Source: Fibrobacterota bacterium (lineage in GTDB: Bacteria; Fibrobacterota; Chitinivibrionia; Chitinivibrionales; FEN-1185). Taken from it: a stretch of 64,000 nt of DNA. Both the position numbers and the translations under genes were made by a program. The stretch lies in the NCBI GenBank assembly GCA_003165595.1, contig PLWQ01000026.1, forward strand, positions 187,128 through 251,127, in the 5' to 3' direction. Position 1 is the first letter of the stretch, and every line of letters begins with the position of its first letter. The notes under the pieces were generated by a model. It searched no databases, was not told the origin of the DNA, and saw only the letters and a program-made list of their open reading frames with translations. Below, piece after piece: positions 17,755 to 25,954 of the stretch.

Positions 17755-19584
17755 ATGTCCGAGTCCGCTGTCAAATCAAAAAATGCGCAGTCGGCCGTTG
17801 ATGCACAGGGAAACAACGTCGATTTGTCCGATTTTGAGGAAAGCTACTACAAGGCCGACGAAGTCCAGACCACGCTCGAGCAATACAAACAGTCGCTCGA
17901 AGGCATCGAGGAAGGGAAAGTGGTCAAAGGGCGCATCCTCAAGATCACCGACAAGGAAGTTTTTGTAGACGTCAATTTCAAATCGGAAGGAATTATTCCC
18001 CTCGGCGAATTCAAAGACGTCGCCGCTTACAAAGTAGGGGACGAAATAGAAGTCTTCCTCGAACAGGTTGAAGACAGCGAAGGTCAGCTCATTCTCTCCA
18101 AGTCGCGCGCCGACTTCCTGCGCGTGTGGGACCGGATATACCAGGCGTTCGAAAAGCAGGAAACCGTGGAAGGCCGCATTCTGCGCAGGATCAAGGGCGG
18201 CGTCGTTGTGGACCTGTTCGGCGTGGACGCGTTCCTGCCCGGGTCGCAAATCGATCTGCGCCAGATTCCCGACATGGATTCTCTTATCAACAAGACGTTT
18301 AAATTCCGCGTTATCAAGGTCAACAAGGCGCGCCGCAACATCGTGGTGTCGCGCCGTGTAATCCTCGAAGAGGATCGCAACCAGCAGCGCGAAAAGATCC
18401 TTGCCGAACTGGAAAAGGGCCAGATCCGCGAGGGAACGGTCAAGAACATCACCGACTTCGGCGCATTCATCGACCTCGGCGGCGTGGACGGCCTGCTGCA
18501 CATCACCGACATGTCGTGGGGCCGTGTGAACCACCCGTCGGAGATCGTTGCTCTTGGCGACAAGGTAAAGGTGAAAGTGCTCGATTTCAACGAGAACAAG
18601 GAGCGCATCTCCTTAGGTCTCAAACAGCTCACCGAGCACCCATGGAAAGGTATCGAGGACAAGTTCCCCGAGGGCTCCCGCGTCCGCGGCAAGATCGTTT
18701 CCATCACCGACTACGGCGCGTTTATGGAACTCGAGAAAGGCATCGAGGGCCTTATTCACATTTCCGAAATGTCGTGGACCCAGCACATTAAGCACCCGTC
18801 AAAGATCGTCGGCATCGGCGATATCGTTGAGGCCATGGTGCTCAAGGTCGACAAGGAGAACCAGAAAATATCCCTCGGGTTCAAGCAGCTCGAACCGGAC
18901 CCCTGGAGCAACGTCACCTCCGAGTTCCCGATGGGCAGCGTGGTAAAGGGCAAAGTGAGGAATATCGCGGCGTTCGGCGCATTTGTCGAACTCAAGGAAG
19001 GCGTGGACGGACTCGTGCATATTTCCGACATGTCGTGGACAAAGAAAGTGAACCATCCCGGCGAGCTTCTGCGCAAGGGCGACACCATCGACGTGAAGGT
19101 GCTCGATATCGATGTTGACAAGAGAAGAATTTCCCTCGGCGTGAAGCAGCTCACCCAAGATCCGTGGGCAGATCTTGCGACCCAGTACTCGGTGGGTACC
19201 GAGGCTGAGGCTGAAGTGGCGCGTATTCTCGACCGCGGAATGATTGTAAACCTGTCGGAGACGGTGGAAGGGTTTATCCCGCTCAACCAGCTCGGACAAA
19301 GTGTCAACCATCCGTCTGAAGTTTACAAAGTGGGCGACAAGGCCCCCGTCGAGGTCGTGGAATTCGACATGGAAGGCAGAAAGATCATCCTGAGCATCTC
19401 CGAGTACTTCAAAGACAAGGAAGAATCCCAGTGGAAGGACTATGAAGCAGCTCATGTGCCTCGGAAGCTGACCAAGGCGGAGAAGGGCGAGGTGACTTCC
19501 AAGGGTGAAGAGGGTGACAAGGCCGACAAGAAGGCCAAGGAAGAGGTGCCCAAGGAGGAGAAGGTAGAAACTGCCGGGGAGTAA
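17755..19584 (+). CDS. rpsA: 30S ribosomal protein S1
   Basis: Ribosomal protein S1 (609 residues), binding mRNA and guiding it to the 30S subunit. ATG 17755 follows AGGAG. Six S1 repeats are visible: about 40-110, 125-195, 210-285, 295-370, 380-455 and 465-540, repeats 3-5 showing the FGAF(I/V) / GLLHI(S/T)DMSW pattern. An acidic-lysine tail (KADKKAKEEV) of about 55 residues is disordered-looking. Downstream hairpins suggest termination before the convergent flgM. Confidence 0.97.
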   Translation: MSESAVKSKNAQSAVDAQGNNVDLSDFEESYYKADEVQTTLEQYKQSLEGIEEGKVVKGRILKITDKEVFVDVNFKSEGIIPLGEFKDVAAYKVGDEIEVFLEQVEDSEGQLILSKSRADFLRVWDRIYQAFEKQETVEGRILRRIKGGVVVDLFGVDAFLPGSQIDLRQIPDMDSLINKTFKFRVIKVNKARRNIVVSRRVILEEDRNQQREKILAELEKGQIREGTVKNITDFGAFIDLGGVDGLLHITDMSWGRVNHPSEIVALGDKVKVKVLDFNENKERISLGLKQLTEHPWKGIEDKFPEGSRVRGKIVSITDYGAFMELEKGIEGLIHISEMSWTQHIKHPSKIVGIGDIVEAMVLKVDKENQKISLGFKQLEPDPWSNVTSEFPMGSVVKGKVRNIAAFGAFVELKEGVDGLVHISDMSWTKKVNHPGELLRKGDTIDVKVLDIDVDKRRISLGVKQLTQDPWADLATQYSVGTEAEAEVARILDRGMIVNLSETVEGFIPLNQLGQSVNHPSEVYKVGDKAPVEVVEFDMEGRKIILSISEYFKDKEESQWKDYEAAHVPRKLTKAEKGEVTSKGEEGDKADKKAKEEVPKEEKVETAGE

Positions 19585-19601
19585 ACGAATGGTCCGGTGA
19601 T

Positions 19602-19621
19602 TTTTCCGGAACCCCGGAAAA
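19602..19621 (+). terminator. Short hairpin behind rpsA
   Basis: TTTTCCGG - AACC - CCGGAAAA, an 8-bp perfect stem 18 bases after the rpsA stop. No T-run follows on the plus strand, so it may be an mRNA 3' stabiliser rather than an efficient terminator. Confidence 0.4.
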
Positions 19622-19781
19622 GCAGGCGTCCGCGGAACAATCTGCGGCCGCCTGTTGTTTATGGGTCGGCCCACTTGGCCGCTTCGCTGCGGTTTGGTGC
19701 GCACGCTGCAGCGGAACGAGTTCGGGCGGAGGCGCGCATCATGGCAAATGGCCACGCAGCCCGCTCCGACCACTGGAAATG

Positions 19782-19810
19782 AAAAGCGCACCGAGTCCCG
19801 GTGCGCTTTT
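19782..19810. terminator. Bidirectional intrinsic terminator between rpsA and flgM
   Basis: AAAA - GCGCACCG - AGTCC - CGGTGCGC - TTTT. The perfect 8-bp GC stem is flanked by A4 on the left and T4 on the right, so it can end transcripts arriving from rpsA (plus) and from flgM (minus). It lies 23 bases from the flgM stop. Confidence 0.8.
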
Positions 19811-19833
19811 CTATTGTCCACATCCCCGATTCG

Positions 19834-20148
19834 CTACGTCTTCTTCGCCCCGAATTCCTGAGCGAGTTTGTCCGCAAGTTTGTCTACGAATTCCGGCGTA
19901 TTGTAATAGCCATCCTGGATCTTCTGCTTAACTTCTGCAACCTTATCGGTCCTGACGTCGGGCTGCGCGGCAAGTTGCGCGGCAACGATATTGACCTGCG
20001 CCTTGCTTTCGCTCAACCGCTGCGCGCCGCTCGAAAACTCAGTGCTGTCGCTGGACGGCGTCTTCGCCTTGGCAGACTCGTTTTTCTTCGCACCGTCGAC
20101 CTTGCGAATGTCTGGATTGAAGAGTTGTCCTAGGTTACTGATACGCAT
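19834..20148 (-). CDS. flgM: Anti-sigma-28 factor FlgM
   Basis: FlgM-family protein (104 residues) that would hold the flagellar sigma factor FliA inactive until the hook is complete. The N-terminal half is Ser/Lys-rich and disordered-looking; the C-terminal half carries the family pattern RTDKVAEVKQKIQDGYYNT followed by VDKLADKLAQEF, the helices that grip sigma-28. No other flagellar gene is in the window. It follows pilC by 110 bases on the same strand, an unusual neighbour. Confidence 0.85.
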   Translation of the reverse strand: MRISNLGQLFNPDIRKVDGAKKNESAKAKTPSSDSTEFSSGAQRLSESKAQVNIVAAQLAAQPDVRTDKVAEVKQKIQDGYYNTPEFVDKLADKLAQEFGAKKT

Positions 20149-20258
20149 TTGGACTTATGCCTTTCGTTTCCTATTATACTATTTCGGCACTTTAGCGCAA
20201 AACTTTAATTTAATCTTCAACTTTTCGGATCGGCGCTAAGTGTGAACATGGCATGGTC

Positions 20259-21458
20259 TTATTGAATCGCGCCTATCAGGCTGAACATGGGCAGATACAT
20301 TGCTATCAGCATGCCGCCACAAACGACTCCCATCACTATGATAAGGATAGGTTCAATAATTGAAGTGAGAGCATCGACGGCTGCGTCTACCTCTTCGGTA
20401 TAGAACTCGGATACTTTTGAAAGCATTCCGGAAAGGTCGCCTGTTTTTTCTCCCACTGCGATCATCTGTATTACCATGGGCGGGAAAACGCCCGTTTCCT
20501 TGAGTGGCTCTGCAATCGTCATACCGCCGCTTATTCTTTCCACTGTCCGAAGCAGGCCCTTTTCCAGAACCCTGTTGCCGGCTGTTTTGGCTGTAATGCT
20601 CAGCGCATCCAGAATAGTCACGCCGCTTGTGAGAAGCGTCGAAAGGGTCTGCGAAAACCTGCTTATCGCGCTTTTCCTTTCCAGGTCGCCGTAGATGGGA
20701 ATATGCAGTTTGAAATAATCAATATTGAATCTTCCGGTGTCTGTCCTGTAGTATGCAACCACGCCCATGGCTGCTCCGATTCCGCCGATTATGAGATAAG
20801 GCAGGAAATGGCGGAAGAAAGTTGAAAGCCCCATCACGATTCTCGTAGGGAGGGGCAGCGTGCCGCCAAGGTCGCTGAACATCTGGGCAAATGTCGGAAT
20901 GATAAATGTCAGCATCACTGCGACAAGGCAGAGGGCGATAGTGGCCACGATGGCGGGATAGGTCATCGCTCCTTTGATTTTTCTGAGGAGTTTTTCGGAC
21001 TTTTCCTGATAGTCCGCAATGCGGTTAAGGACGCCGTCAAGGTTGCCCGATGCTTCCCCGGCCGAGACCATGTTGCAATAAAGAGCGTTAAAGACCTCCG
21101 GATGCTTGGAAAGCGCGTCGGCGAGAGTGCTTCCAACCTGGATGTCCGAGGAGATCTGCTGGATTTTCTGCGAAAACACTTTCTTGTCTGTTTGCGATAC
21201 GAGGATATCGAGACACTGAACAAGGGGAAGACCGGCGGACGCCATTGCGGCAAGTTGTCTGGTAAACCTGCTCACATCCTGCAATTTTATCGGAGAGAAC
21301 AGGGGAATGCTCAGCGCCAGTTGCTTCGGCTTTATTGAGACGGCACGAACCTTCTTCTTGCGAAGCAGGCTTATTACTTCGTTCTTGTTTGCGGCCTGCA
21401 CTTCGCCCTTAACCTGCTGGCCGTTGGCCGAAACTCCAACATAAACGAATCGTGCCAT
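20259..21458 (-). CDS. pilC: Type IV pilus / type II secretion inner-membrane platform protein PilC
   Basis: PilC/GspF platform protein (399 residues). Two GspF domains are seen, the first about 65-190 (FTRQLAAMASAGLPL, AGEASGNLD) and the second about 270-395 (FSQTLSTLLTSGVTI, VGEKTGDLSGML), with three membrane segments including YPAIVATIALCLVAV and the C-terminal LIIVMGVVCGGML. It anchors the pilus machinery in the inner membrane and is turned by the assembly and retraction ATPases. It lies 46 bases behind pilT in one transcription unit. Confidence 0.93.
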   Translation of the reverse strand: MARFVYVGVSANGQQVKGEVQAANKNEVISLLRKKKVRAVSIKPKQLALSIPLFSPIKLQDVSRFTRQLAAMASAGLPLVQCLDILVSQTDKKVFSQKIQQISSDIQVGSTLADALSKHPEVFNALYCNMVSAGEASGNLDGVLNRIADYQEKSEKLLRKIKGAMTYPAIVATIALCLVAVMLTFIIPTFAQMFSDLGGTLPLPTRIVMGLSTFFRHFLPYLIIGGIGAAMGVVAYYRTDTGRFNIDYFKLHIPIYGDLERKSAISRFSQTLSTLLTSGVTILDALSITAKTAGNRVLEKGLLRTVERISGGMTIAEPLKETGVFPPMVIQMIAVGEKTGDLSGMLSKVSEFYTEEVDAAVDALTSIIEPILIIVMGVVCGGMLIAMYLPMFSLIGAIQ

Positions 21459-21504
21459 TGTGTTGCTCCGGAGTGTTTACACGCGAGAAGCCGCTTTGCG
21501 AAGG

Positions 21505-22557
21505 CTACCCCAGCATCTTCTGCAGACCTTCCGGGTCGGGCGTACTGCCTAGGGCGTCTTTCATGGAAATCTGGCCTTTGTTGAACAATCGTGCCAGATC
21601 CTGGTTCATGGTTTGCATGCCGATTTTCTGTCCGATTTCGAGCATCCCCTGCATCTGATGAACCTTATCGTCTCGGATGAGGGAGCGGATTGCCGTGTTT
21701 GCCACGAGCACTTCGCAACTGAGTGCGCGGCCGCCGCCGATCTTGGGAACGAGCGTCTGACTCACGACCGCCTCGAGCACCATTGCAAGTTGCGCCCGTA
21801 TGGTTGACTTCTGGTCGGCCGGAAAGACGTCGATGATACGGTTGATGGACTTTGTGGCCGAGTTCGTGTGAAGCGTGGCGAGCGTAAGATGGCCGGTTTC
21901 CGCAATGGAAAGAGCGGCTTGTATTGTTTCGAGGTCGCGCATCTCGCCGATGAGGACAACGTCCGGGTCCTGCCGCAGGGCAACGCGAAGGGCGCTGGCG
22001 AACGACTCGGTGTCCTGGTGCACCTCCCGCTGATTCACGATGCATTTCTTGTGCTGGTGCACAAACTCGATAGGGTCTTCTACCGTAAGAATATGGCCCT
22101 CGAGTTCCATATTGATTTTATCGACCATTGCCGCGAGCGTCGTGCTCTTGCCGCTGCCCGTGGGGCCGGTAACGAGGATGAGTCCGTTGGGTCTCTCCGT
22201 GAGCTTTCCCACAATAGCCGGCAATCCCAGTTTGTCAAGAGGCTGAATCAGATACGGGATCTGGCGGAACGCGCCGGCGGTGCACCCGCGCTGGAGAAAC
22301 ACGTTGGCGCGGAACCGCGAAAGGTTTTGGACGCCAAACGAGAAATCGACTTCCTTTTTCTGTTCGAACACTTTCTTCTGCTGTTCGTTCATGACACTGT
22401 AAGCAAGCTTGAGTATCTGGTCGGCGGTAAGCTTCTCCGCGCTCATCGGGAGGAGTCTGCCGTCTATACGGAACAGGGGTGGAGACCCGGCGGTAAGGTG
22501 CAGATCGGACGCACGCTGGTCGAGCATCTGCTTGAGTAATTCGTGCATTGTGGCCAT
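21505..22557 (-). CDS. pilT: Twitching-motility retraction ATPase PilT
   Basis: Hexameric retraction ATPase of type IV pili (350 residues). Visible motifs: N-terminal RASDLHLTAG, Walker A GPTGSGKSTT, Asp box TVEDPIEFVH, Walker B VVLIGEMRDLETI, His box TGHLTLATLHTN, and the C-terminal AIRSLIRDDKVHQM of PilT. An alternative ATG lies three codons downstream. It is the first gene of pilT-pilC(-flgM), divergent from the SPOR gene. Confidence 0.95.
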   Translation of the reverse strand: MATMHELLKQMLDQRASDLHLTAGSPPLFRIDGRLLPMSAEKLTADQILKLAYSVMNEQQKKVFEQKKEVDFSFGVQNLSRFRANVFLQRGCTAGAFRQIPYLIQPLDKLGLPAIVGKLTERPNGLILVTGPTGSGKSTTLAAMVDKINMELEGHILTVEDPIEFVHQHKKCIVNQREVHQDTESFASALRVALRQDPDVVLIGEMRDLETIQAALSIAETGHLTLATLHTNSATKSINRIIDVFPADQKSTIRAQLAMVLEAVVSQTLVPKIGGGRALSCEVLVANTAIRSLIRDDKVHQMQGMLEIGQKIGMQTMNQDLARLFNKGQISMKDALGSTPDPEGLQKMLG

Positions 22558-22932
22558 AGTGGTATAAAATTACTTCCAAGAATAGGGGAAAAGAACAACT
22601 TTGCACTGATTGTTGCGGCTGGTCCCGCCGGCCCTAATCTCGATTTGCAACAGCGCACATATCAAGTCAATAGTATCGTACTTTGCAGGATTTTGCAAGA
22701 GGTTGCAAACAATGTGCCCGCTAGCGAAGCATATCCTTGACTTGTCGTTCAGGCCGATTTATTATTACAGGGTGCAGGGCATGGACTGCTTGGAAGATCG
22801 CCTGCCGTCCCGGGCGCGTCACAGACCCGGACGGGACGACAGGCGAGACGGGCTGTTGCGGGCTGGCTACCCAGGCCGGGACCGGCCGCACAAACCCTCC
22901 GGAGCGAGCACAACAAGAAAGGCATCTTTCCC
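22558..22932. other. Divergent intergenic region with imperfect inverted repeat
   Basis: No gene seen between pilT and the SPOR-protein gene. It contains an imperfect inverted repeat at about 22799-22844 (arms CGCCTGCCGTCCCGGG and CCCGGACGGGACGACAGGCG) and further GC-rich self-complementary words to about 22890. It must hold the promoters of both divergent units, but no near-consensus pair stands out. Confidence 0.4.
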
Positions 22933-23442
22933 ATGACATCGGCAGCATTTTCCCGACACACATTTATCGCCATGGTCCTTGTCATCATGAATTCCAATTA
23001 TGCCATGTCAAAACGCCCGCTTGACGGCGAGAATCCCGAACGGAAGATAGTACTTGCTCTCAATGACAAGCCGGCCAGCGAAACTTTCCTTGATACGCTC
23101 AACAGGGGCCGGGAAATTTCCCTTTCCGACAGAGATCTCAATCCCATAATGCCCGAGACAACGTCTGCCGTACAGGACAAGAGCGGCAAGACGGAGGTGC
23201 CGAACGGATTCCGGGTGCAGTGCTTCGCCTCGAGTCAGATAGAGCGGGTGCGTGCGGAACAGAAAACCATAGAGGCAAAGGTTCGCTATCCGGTGTATGT
23301 CGTTTTCGCGGCGCCGTATTACAAGCTTCTGGTCGGAGATTTCGTGAAGCGGGGCGAGGCTGACGCCGCAGCTGCAAAGATGAAGGACCTCGGCTACGCG
23401 GACGCCTGGGTGATGAGAACAAAGGTGTGGGTGAACCAGTGA
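22933..23442 (+). CDS. SPOR-domain protein
   Basis: Short envelope protein (169 residues) with a hydrophobic N-terminal segment (about 8-24, TFIAMVLVIMNSNYA) that is a signal or anchor, a linker, and a C-terminal SPOR-like domain (about 95-169: GFRVQCFASSQIERV, YPVYVVFAAPYYKLLVGDF, LGYADAWVMRTKV). SPOR domains bind denuded glycan strands at division sites, so a septal or peptidoglycan role is likely. It stands alone on the plus strand. Confidence 0.8.
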   Translation: MTSAAFSRHTFIAMVLVIMNSNYAMSKRPLDGENPERKIVLALNDKPASETFLDTLNRGREISLSDRDLNPIMPETTSAVQDKSGKTEVPNGFRVQCFASSQIERVRAEQKTIEAKVRYPVYVVFAAPYYKLLVGDFVKRGEADAAAAKMKDLGYADAWVMRTKVWVNQ

Positions 23443-23459
23443 ATTCCACAGCGAGCGCA

Positions 23460-23523
23460 TTGTCACTCTGTTCCCTAGGGTGTGGCAGTTGCGCTTTGCG
23501 CAGTTAGTTATGTCGTTTGCCCT
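23460..23523 (+). repeat. Structured dispersed element, copy C
   Basis: One of three copies of a roughly 65-nt element (others at 63159-63225 and 63346-63411 on the minus strand). Shared framework: TGTCACT, GTTCC, an 8-nt palindrome (CCCTAGGG here), then a hairpin TGCGC-TTT-GCGCA, then TTATGTCGTTTGCCCT. The stem differs between copies yet stays paired, pointing to a selected RNA or DNA structure. Confidence 0.75.
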
Positions 23524-23569
23524 TTGCAGGCTGCTCACTGGGGTGTACATCCGGTTTTAATCGCGGTCC
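23524..23569 (+). repeat. 46-bp dispersed repeat, copy 1
   Basis: TTGCAGGCTGCTCACTGGGG... ending TAATCGCGGTCC, which matches the reverse complement of 62032-62077 in 42 of 46 positions. It directly follows the structured element copy C. The rest of the 23443-23661 gap shows no gene. Confidence 0.8.
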
Positions 23570-23661
23570 TCGCAGGTTCGCAAGAGCGTCTACTCCTGTA
23601 GTGCTGTATGCAGTAGTAGTCGTGGTGCTGCGAGGTCTTTCAATACCGGGAAGAGGCGAAA

Positions 23662-24321
23662 GTGACGAGCGACATTGCCAGGCTGCACAAAGTCAAGGCG
23701 CTCCGCAAAGGAGAGTACCTGTTCAGGCAAAACGATGATTCCAGGGATTTCTATATTGTTAAGAGCGGCAAGGTCCGTGTGTGCAAACTGGAGGGCGGGG
23801 TTGAGATCGAGCTCGACATCATTGGTCCGGGCGGAATCATCGGCGAAATCGCCGCGATCGACGGCGGCATGCGAAGCGCCTCCGTGGTTGCGCTCGAAAA
23901 TGTCGAGGTGTTCGTTATCACTCCGGAAGAGTTCGCCGGCCTCACGGAGAAAATTCCGGACTGGCTACAGAAAATTGCAACCATCCTGGCGCACCGGCTT
24001 CGCGAAGCGGATGCCCGGATCGACCGCAATCTGGACAGCGACAAAATGCACCATGTGGCCGCCGCCGTTTCCCTTGTTACCTATTCCGACCTGTGCAAAC
24101 CGTGTGAAGGCGGATTTGAAATAAGCCTTAAGACTCTTGAGAACGAGGTCGTTGACCTTCTCAACGTCAAGTACTCGGATGTGGTTTCCGCATTTGAAAA
24201 ACTGGGGAAACAGAACCTGCTCGCGGTGGATAAAGGCAAGGCGATAATCAAGGATCGCGAAAAACTCGATGAACTTGCCCGGTCGGTCTTCAGAACTCCC
24301 AACGTCGTTCCACAGACCTGA
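23662..24321 (+). CDS. Crp/Fnr-type transcription regulator with cyclic-nucleotide-binding domain
   Basis: Probable transcription factor (219 residues, GTG start at 23662). The N-terminal cNMP-binding beta-roll covers about 12-120 (GEYLFRQNDDSRDFYIVKSG, IIGPGGIIGEIAAIDGGMRSASV), and a winged-helix-like C-terminus follows (about 150-205: SLKTLENEVVDLLNVKYSDVV... FEKLGKQNLL). The usual Arg-Ser/Thr phosphate-binding pair appears as GGMRSASV, so a nucleotide ligand is possible. It ends three bases from the convergent anti-sigma gene. Confidence 0.8.
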   Translation: MTSDIARLHKVKALRKGEYLFRQNDDSRDFYIVKSGKVRVCKLEGGVEIELDIIGPGGIIGEIAAIDGGMRSASVVALENVEVFVITPEEFAGLTEKIPDWLQKIATILAHRLREADARIDRNLDSDKMHHVAAAVSLVTYSDLCKPCEGGFEISLKTLENEVVDLLNVKYSDVVSAFEKLGKQNLLAVDKGKAIIKDREKLDELARSVFRTPNVVPQT

Positions 24322-24324
24322 AAA

Positions 24325-24888
24325 CTACTCCTTTTTCAAATCGACGGTCACGATGCCCTGGGAAGGGGCGCCTACACCTGGAGAGGCCTGTTTTCCCTGG
24401 TTGGGAAGCACAGAGGGGAACGTACGTTTGGCGGTATCAAGCGCAAGCTTGGAAGCGTTGGCGGCAACAGCCGCGGCCGGTGCGATGGATTGGGCAACGG
24501 ACGAATTATTGGCAGCTGTGGCCAACCTTCCTGATGTCTTTGCCTGATAATACGCAAATGTGAAATAACCGCCGGCACTGACGCCAAGGGCGAAAATGAG
24601 GGCCGATAATACCGTGCGCTTCACCCAGGTGAGAGAGAAAAGGCCGATGCCGGTGGGCACCATCGGCCTAGAACAGAGAGAAAAAATCTTTTCGTCGAGG
24701 CTCCGGGGAGTTTCTTCGCACAGGATGTCGGGGGTAAAGTATTCTTTCTTTTCGAGCGAATATTGGGAGAACTCTTGGTTGCAGGGCGGGCAGGCAGCAA
24801 GGTGCTGTTGTAGTTGGGTCGTCTGTGCATCGTCCAGTTCTCCGGACGCAAACAATAGGCCCATTTCGTCACATTTACTGCAATCCAT
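24325..24888 (-). CDS. Zinc-finger anti-sigma factor
   Basis: Membrane anti-sigma factor (187 residues) likely to hold the ECF sigma factor encoded just upstream. The N-terminal zinc motif HLAACPPC (HxxxCxxC) sits near residue 29, a single membrane helix near 88-112 (VLSALIFALGVSAGGYFTFAYY), and an Ala/Ser-rich extracytoplasmic tail follows. ATG 24888 overlaps the sigma gene by 14 bases, so the two are translationally linked. Confidence 0.85.
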   Translation of the reverse strand: MDCSKCDEMGLLFASGELDDAQTTQLQQHLAACPPCNQEFSQYSLEKKEYFTPDILCEETPRSLDEKIFSLCSRPMVPTGIGLFSLTWVKRTVLSALIFALGVSAGGYFTFAYYQAKTSGRLATAANNSSVAQSIAPAAAVAANASKLALDTAKRTFPSVLPNQGKQASPGVGAPSQGIVTVDLKKE

Positions 24889-25438
24889 GGATACCCCTTT
24901 TCTTGAGTTCTTTCCGGATGTTCTTCAAAGCCAGCCGCATTCTGCCTAGCGCCGTATTGATGGGGCAGTTCATGATCTGCGCTATGTCTTTAAAAGGTAC
25001 ATCCCCAAGTTCCCGCAACAGAAACACTTCCCGCTGCATCGGTTCCAGCGTCTTCACCGCCTCGTTGATGACGGCGTTGAGGCGCTTGTTCGACAGACCC
25101 AGGTCGGGAAGATCCGGCCCCTTTCCCAGCGATCTGTCGGTATCGAGAAGGTGTTCGTTTTCAACCTTTACGTGCCGGAAGTAATCGATGGTTCGCTTGT
25201 GAGCGATCCCGAAAATCCAACTGAGAAAATTGCGCTCCCTGTCGAACTGCTGCGCGTTGCGCATGGCGGCAAGAAAAGTATCCTGCAGCAGATCTTCCGC
25301 TATCTCCCTGTCGCCGGTCATCCTCACCAGGAATCCGAAGACCCTATTCTTGTAACGTTCGTACAGGGCGGAAAACCCCGCCGTGTCGCCCTTCATCCAA
25401 TTTTCGAAGAGAGTATAATCGTCCAACAAACTATCCAT
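24875..25438 (-). CDS. ECF-family RNA polymerase sigma factor
   Basis: Sigma-70 family ECF factor (187 residues from ATG 25438, MDSLLDDY; upstream in-frame starts overlap rppH and are unlikely). Region 2 spans about 20-90 (AEDLLQDTFLAAMRN, FLSWIFGIAHKRTIDYFR) and region 4 about 125-180 (LEPMQREVFLLRELG, FKDIAQIMNCPINTALGRM). Encoded with its zinc-finger anti-sigma, 37 bases behind rppH in a unit starting with a giant TPR protein, so it may respond to envelope or secretion status, which is inference. Confidence 0.92.
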   Translation of the reverse strand: MDSLLDDYTLFENWMKGDTAGFSALYERYKNRVFGFLVRMTGDREIAEDLLQDTFLAAMRNAQQFDRERNFLSWIFGIAHKRTIDYFRHVKVENEHLLDTDRSLGKGPDLPDLGLSNKRLNAVINEAVKTLEPMQREVFLLRELGDVPFKDIAQIMNCPINTALGRMRLALKNIRKELKKRGIHGLQ

Positions 25439-25475
25439 AAATACGTCTTCTGCAAAAAAAATATTGCATTCTTTT

Positions 25476-25937
25476 TTAAGGGTTTTGTAAAAGTCCCAGG
25501 TCGGCGAGGGCCCGGGCGTAGGTTGCCTTCTTGAAATCAACTATTCTGTCAAGGGCGGTCCGGACTGATACCCAGCGCCACGAATCGAATTCCGCAGGTT
25601 CACGGGAGAAGCTGATGGCATCATCGCCGCCCGGGAAATCGACAAGCACCCATCGCTGCGTTTGGCCGGCGTATTCCTGATGCTTATGCTTAAGGCTCTC
25701 GGGAAATTCGTACGTATATGAGCTTTCGGTAACCTCAACCACCTCAACATCACGAATACCGGTTTCCTCCTCAAGCTCGCGCCGCATTTCCGAAAGGAGA
25801 CTTGCGCCCCGGTGAAGCCCGCCCTGCGGGAATTGCCAGCCAGCTTCGGCTGGCAATCCCTTCCTGTGACACAACAGGACCTGATCGGTTCCCGCTTTGC
25901 GAACAACGATGCACACATTCGGGCGGAACATTGCCAT
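25476..25937 (-). CDS. rppH: RNA pyrophosphohydrolase (Nudix)
   Basis: Nudix hydrolase (153 residues) of the RppH/YgdP type, which removes pyrophosphate from 5'-triphosphorylated mRNA to trigger decay. It shows FRPNVCIVV at the start, WQFPQGG, and a full Nudix box from GGLHRGAS to RELEEETGI, plus QRWVLVDF and WRWVSVRTALDRIVDFKK near the end. ATG 25937 is chosen over a TTG two codons upstream. A perfect 9-bp inverted repeat (25833-25856) lies within the coding sequence. Confidence 0.88.
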   Translation of the reverse strand: MAMFRPNVCIVVRKAGTDQVLLCHRKGLPAEAGWQFPQGGLHRGASLLSEMRRELEEETGIRDVEVVEVTESSYTYEFPESLKHKHQEYAGQTQRWVLVDFPGGDDAISFSREPAEFDSWRWVSVRTALDRIVDFKKATYARALADLGLLQNP

Positions 25938-25954
25938 AAACAAATCCGCCGCAT

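Noticed and set aside
25833..25856. 9-bp perfect inverted repeat inside rppH as a regulatory hairpin
   Set aside because: It encodes the conserved-length LPAEAGWQF stretch in frame; a single coding-region palindrome is weak evidence of regulation.
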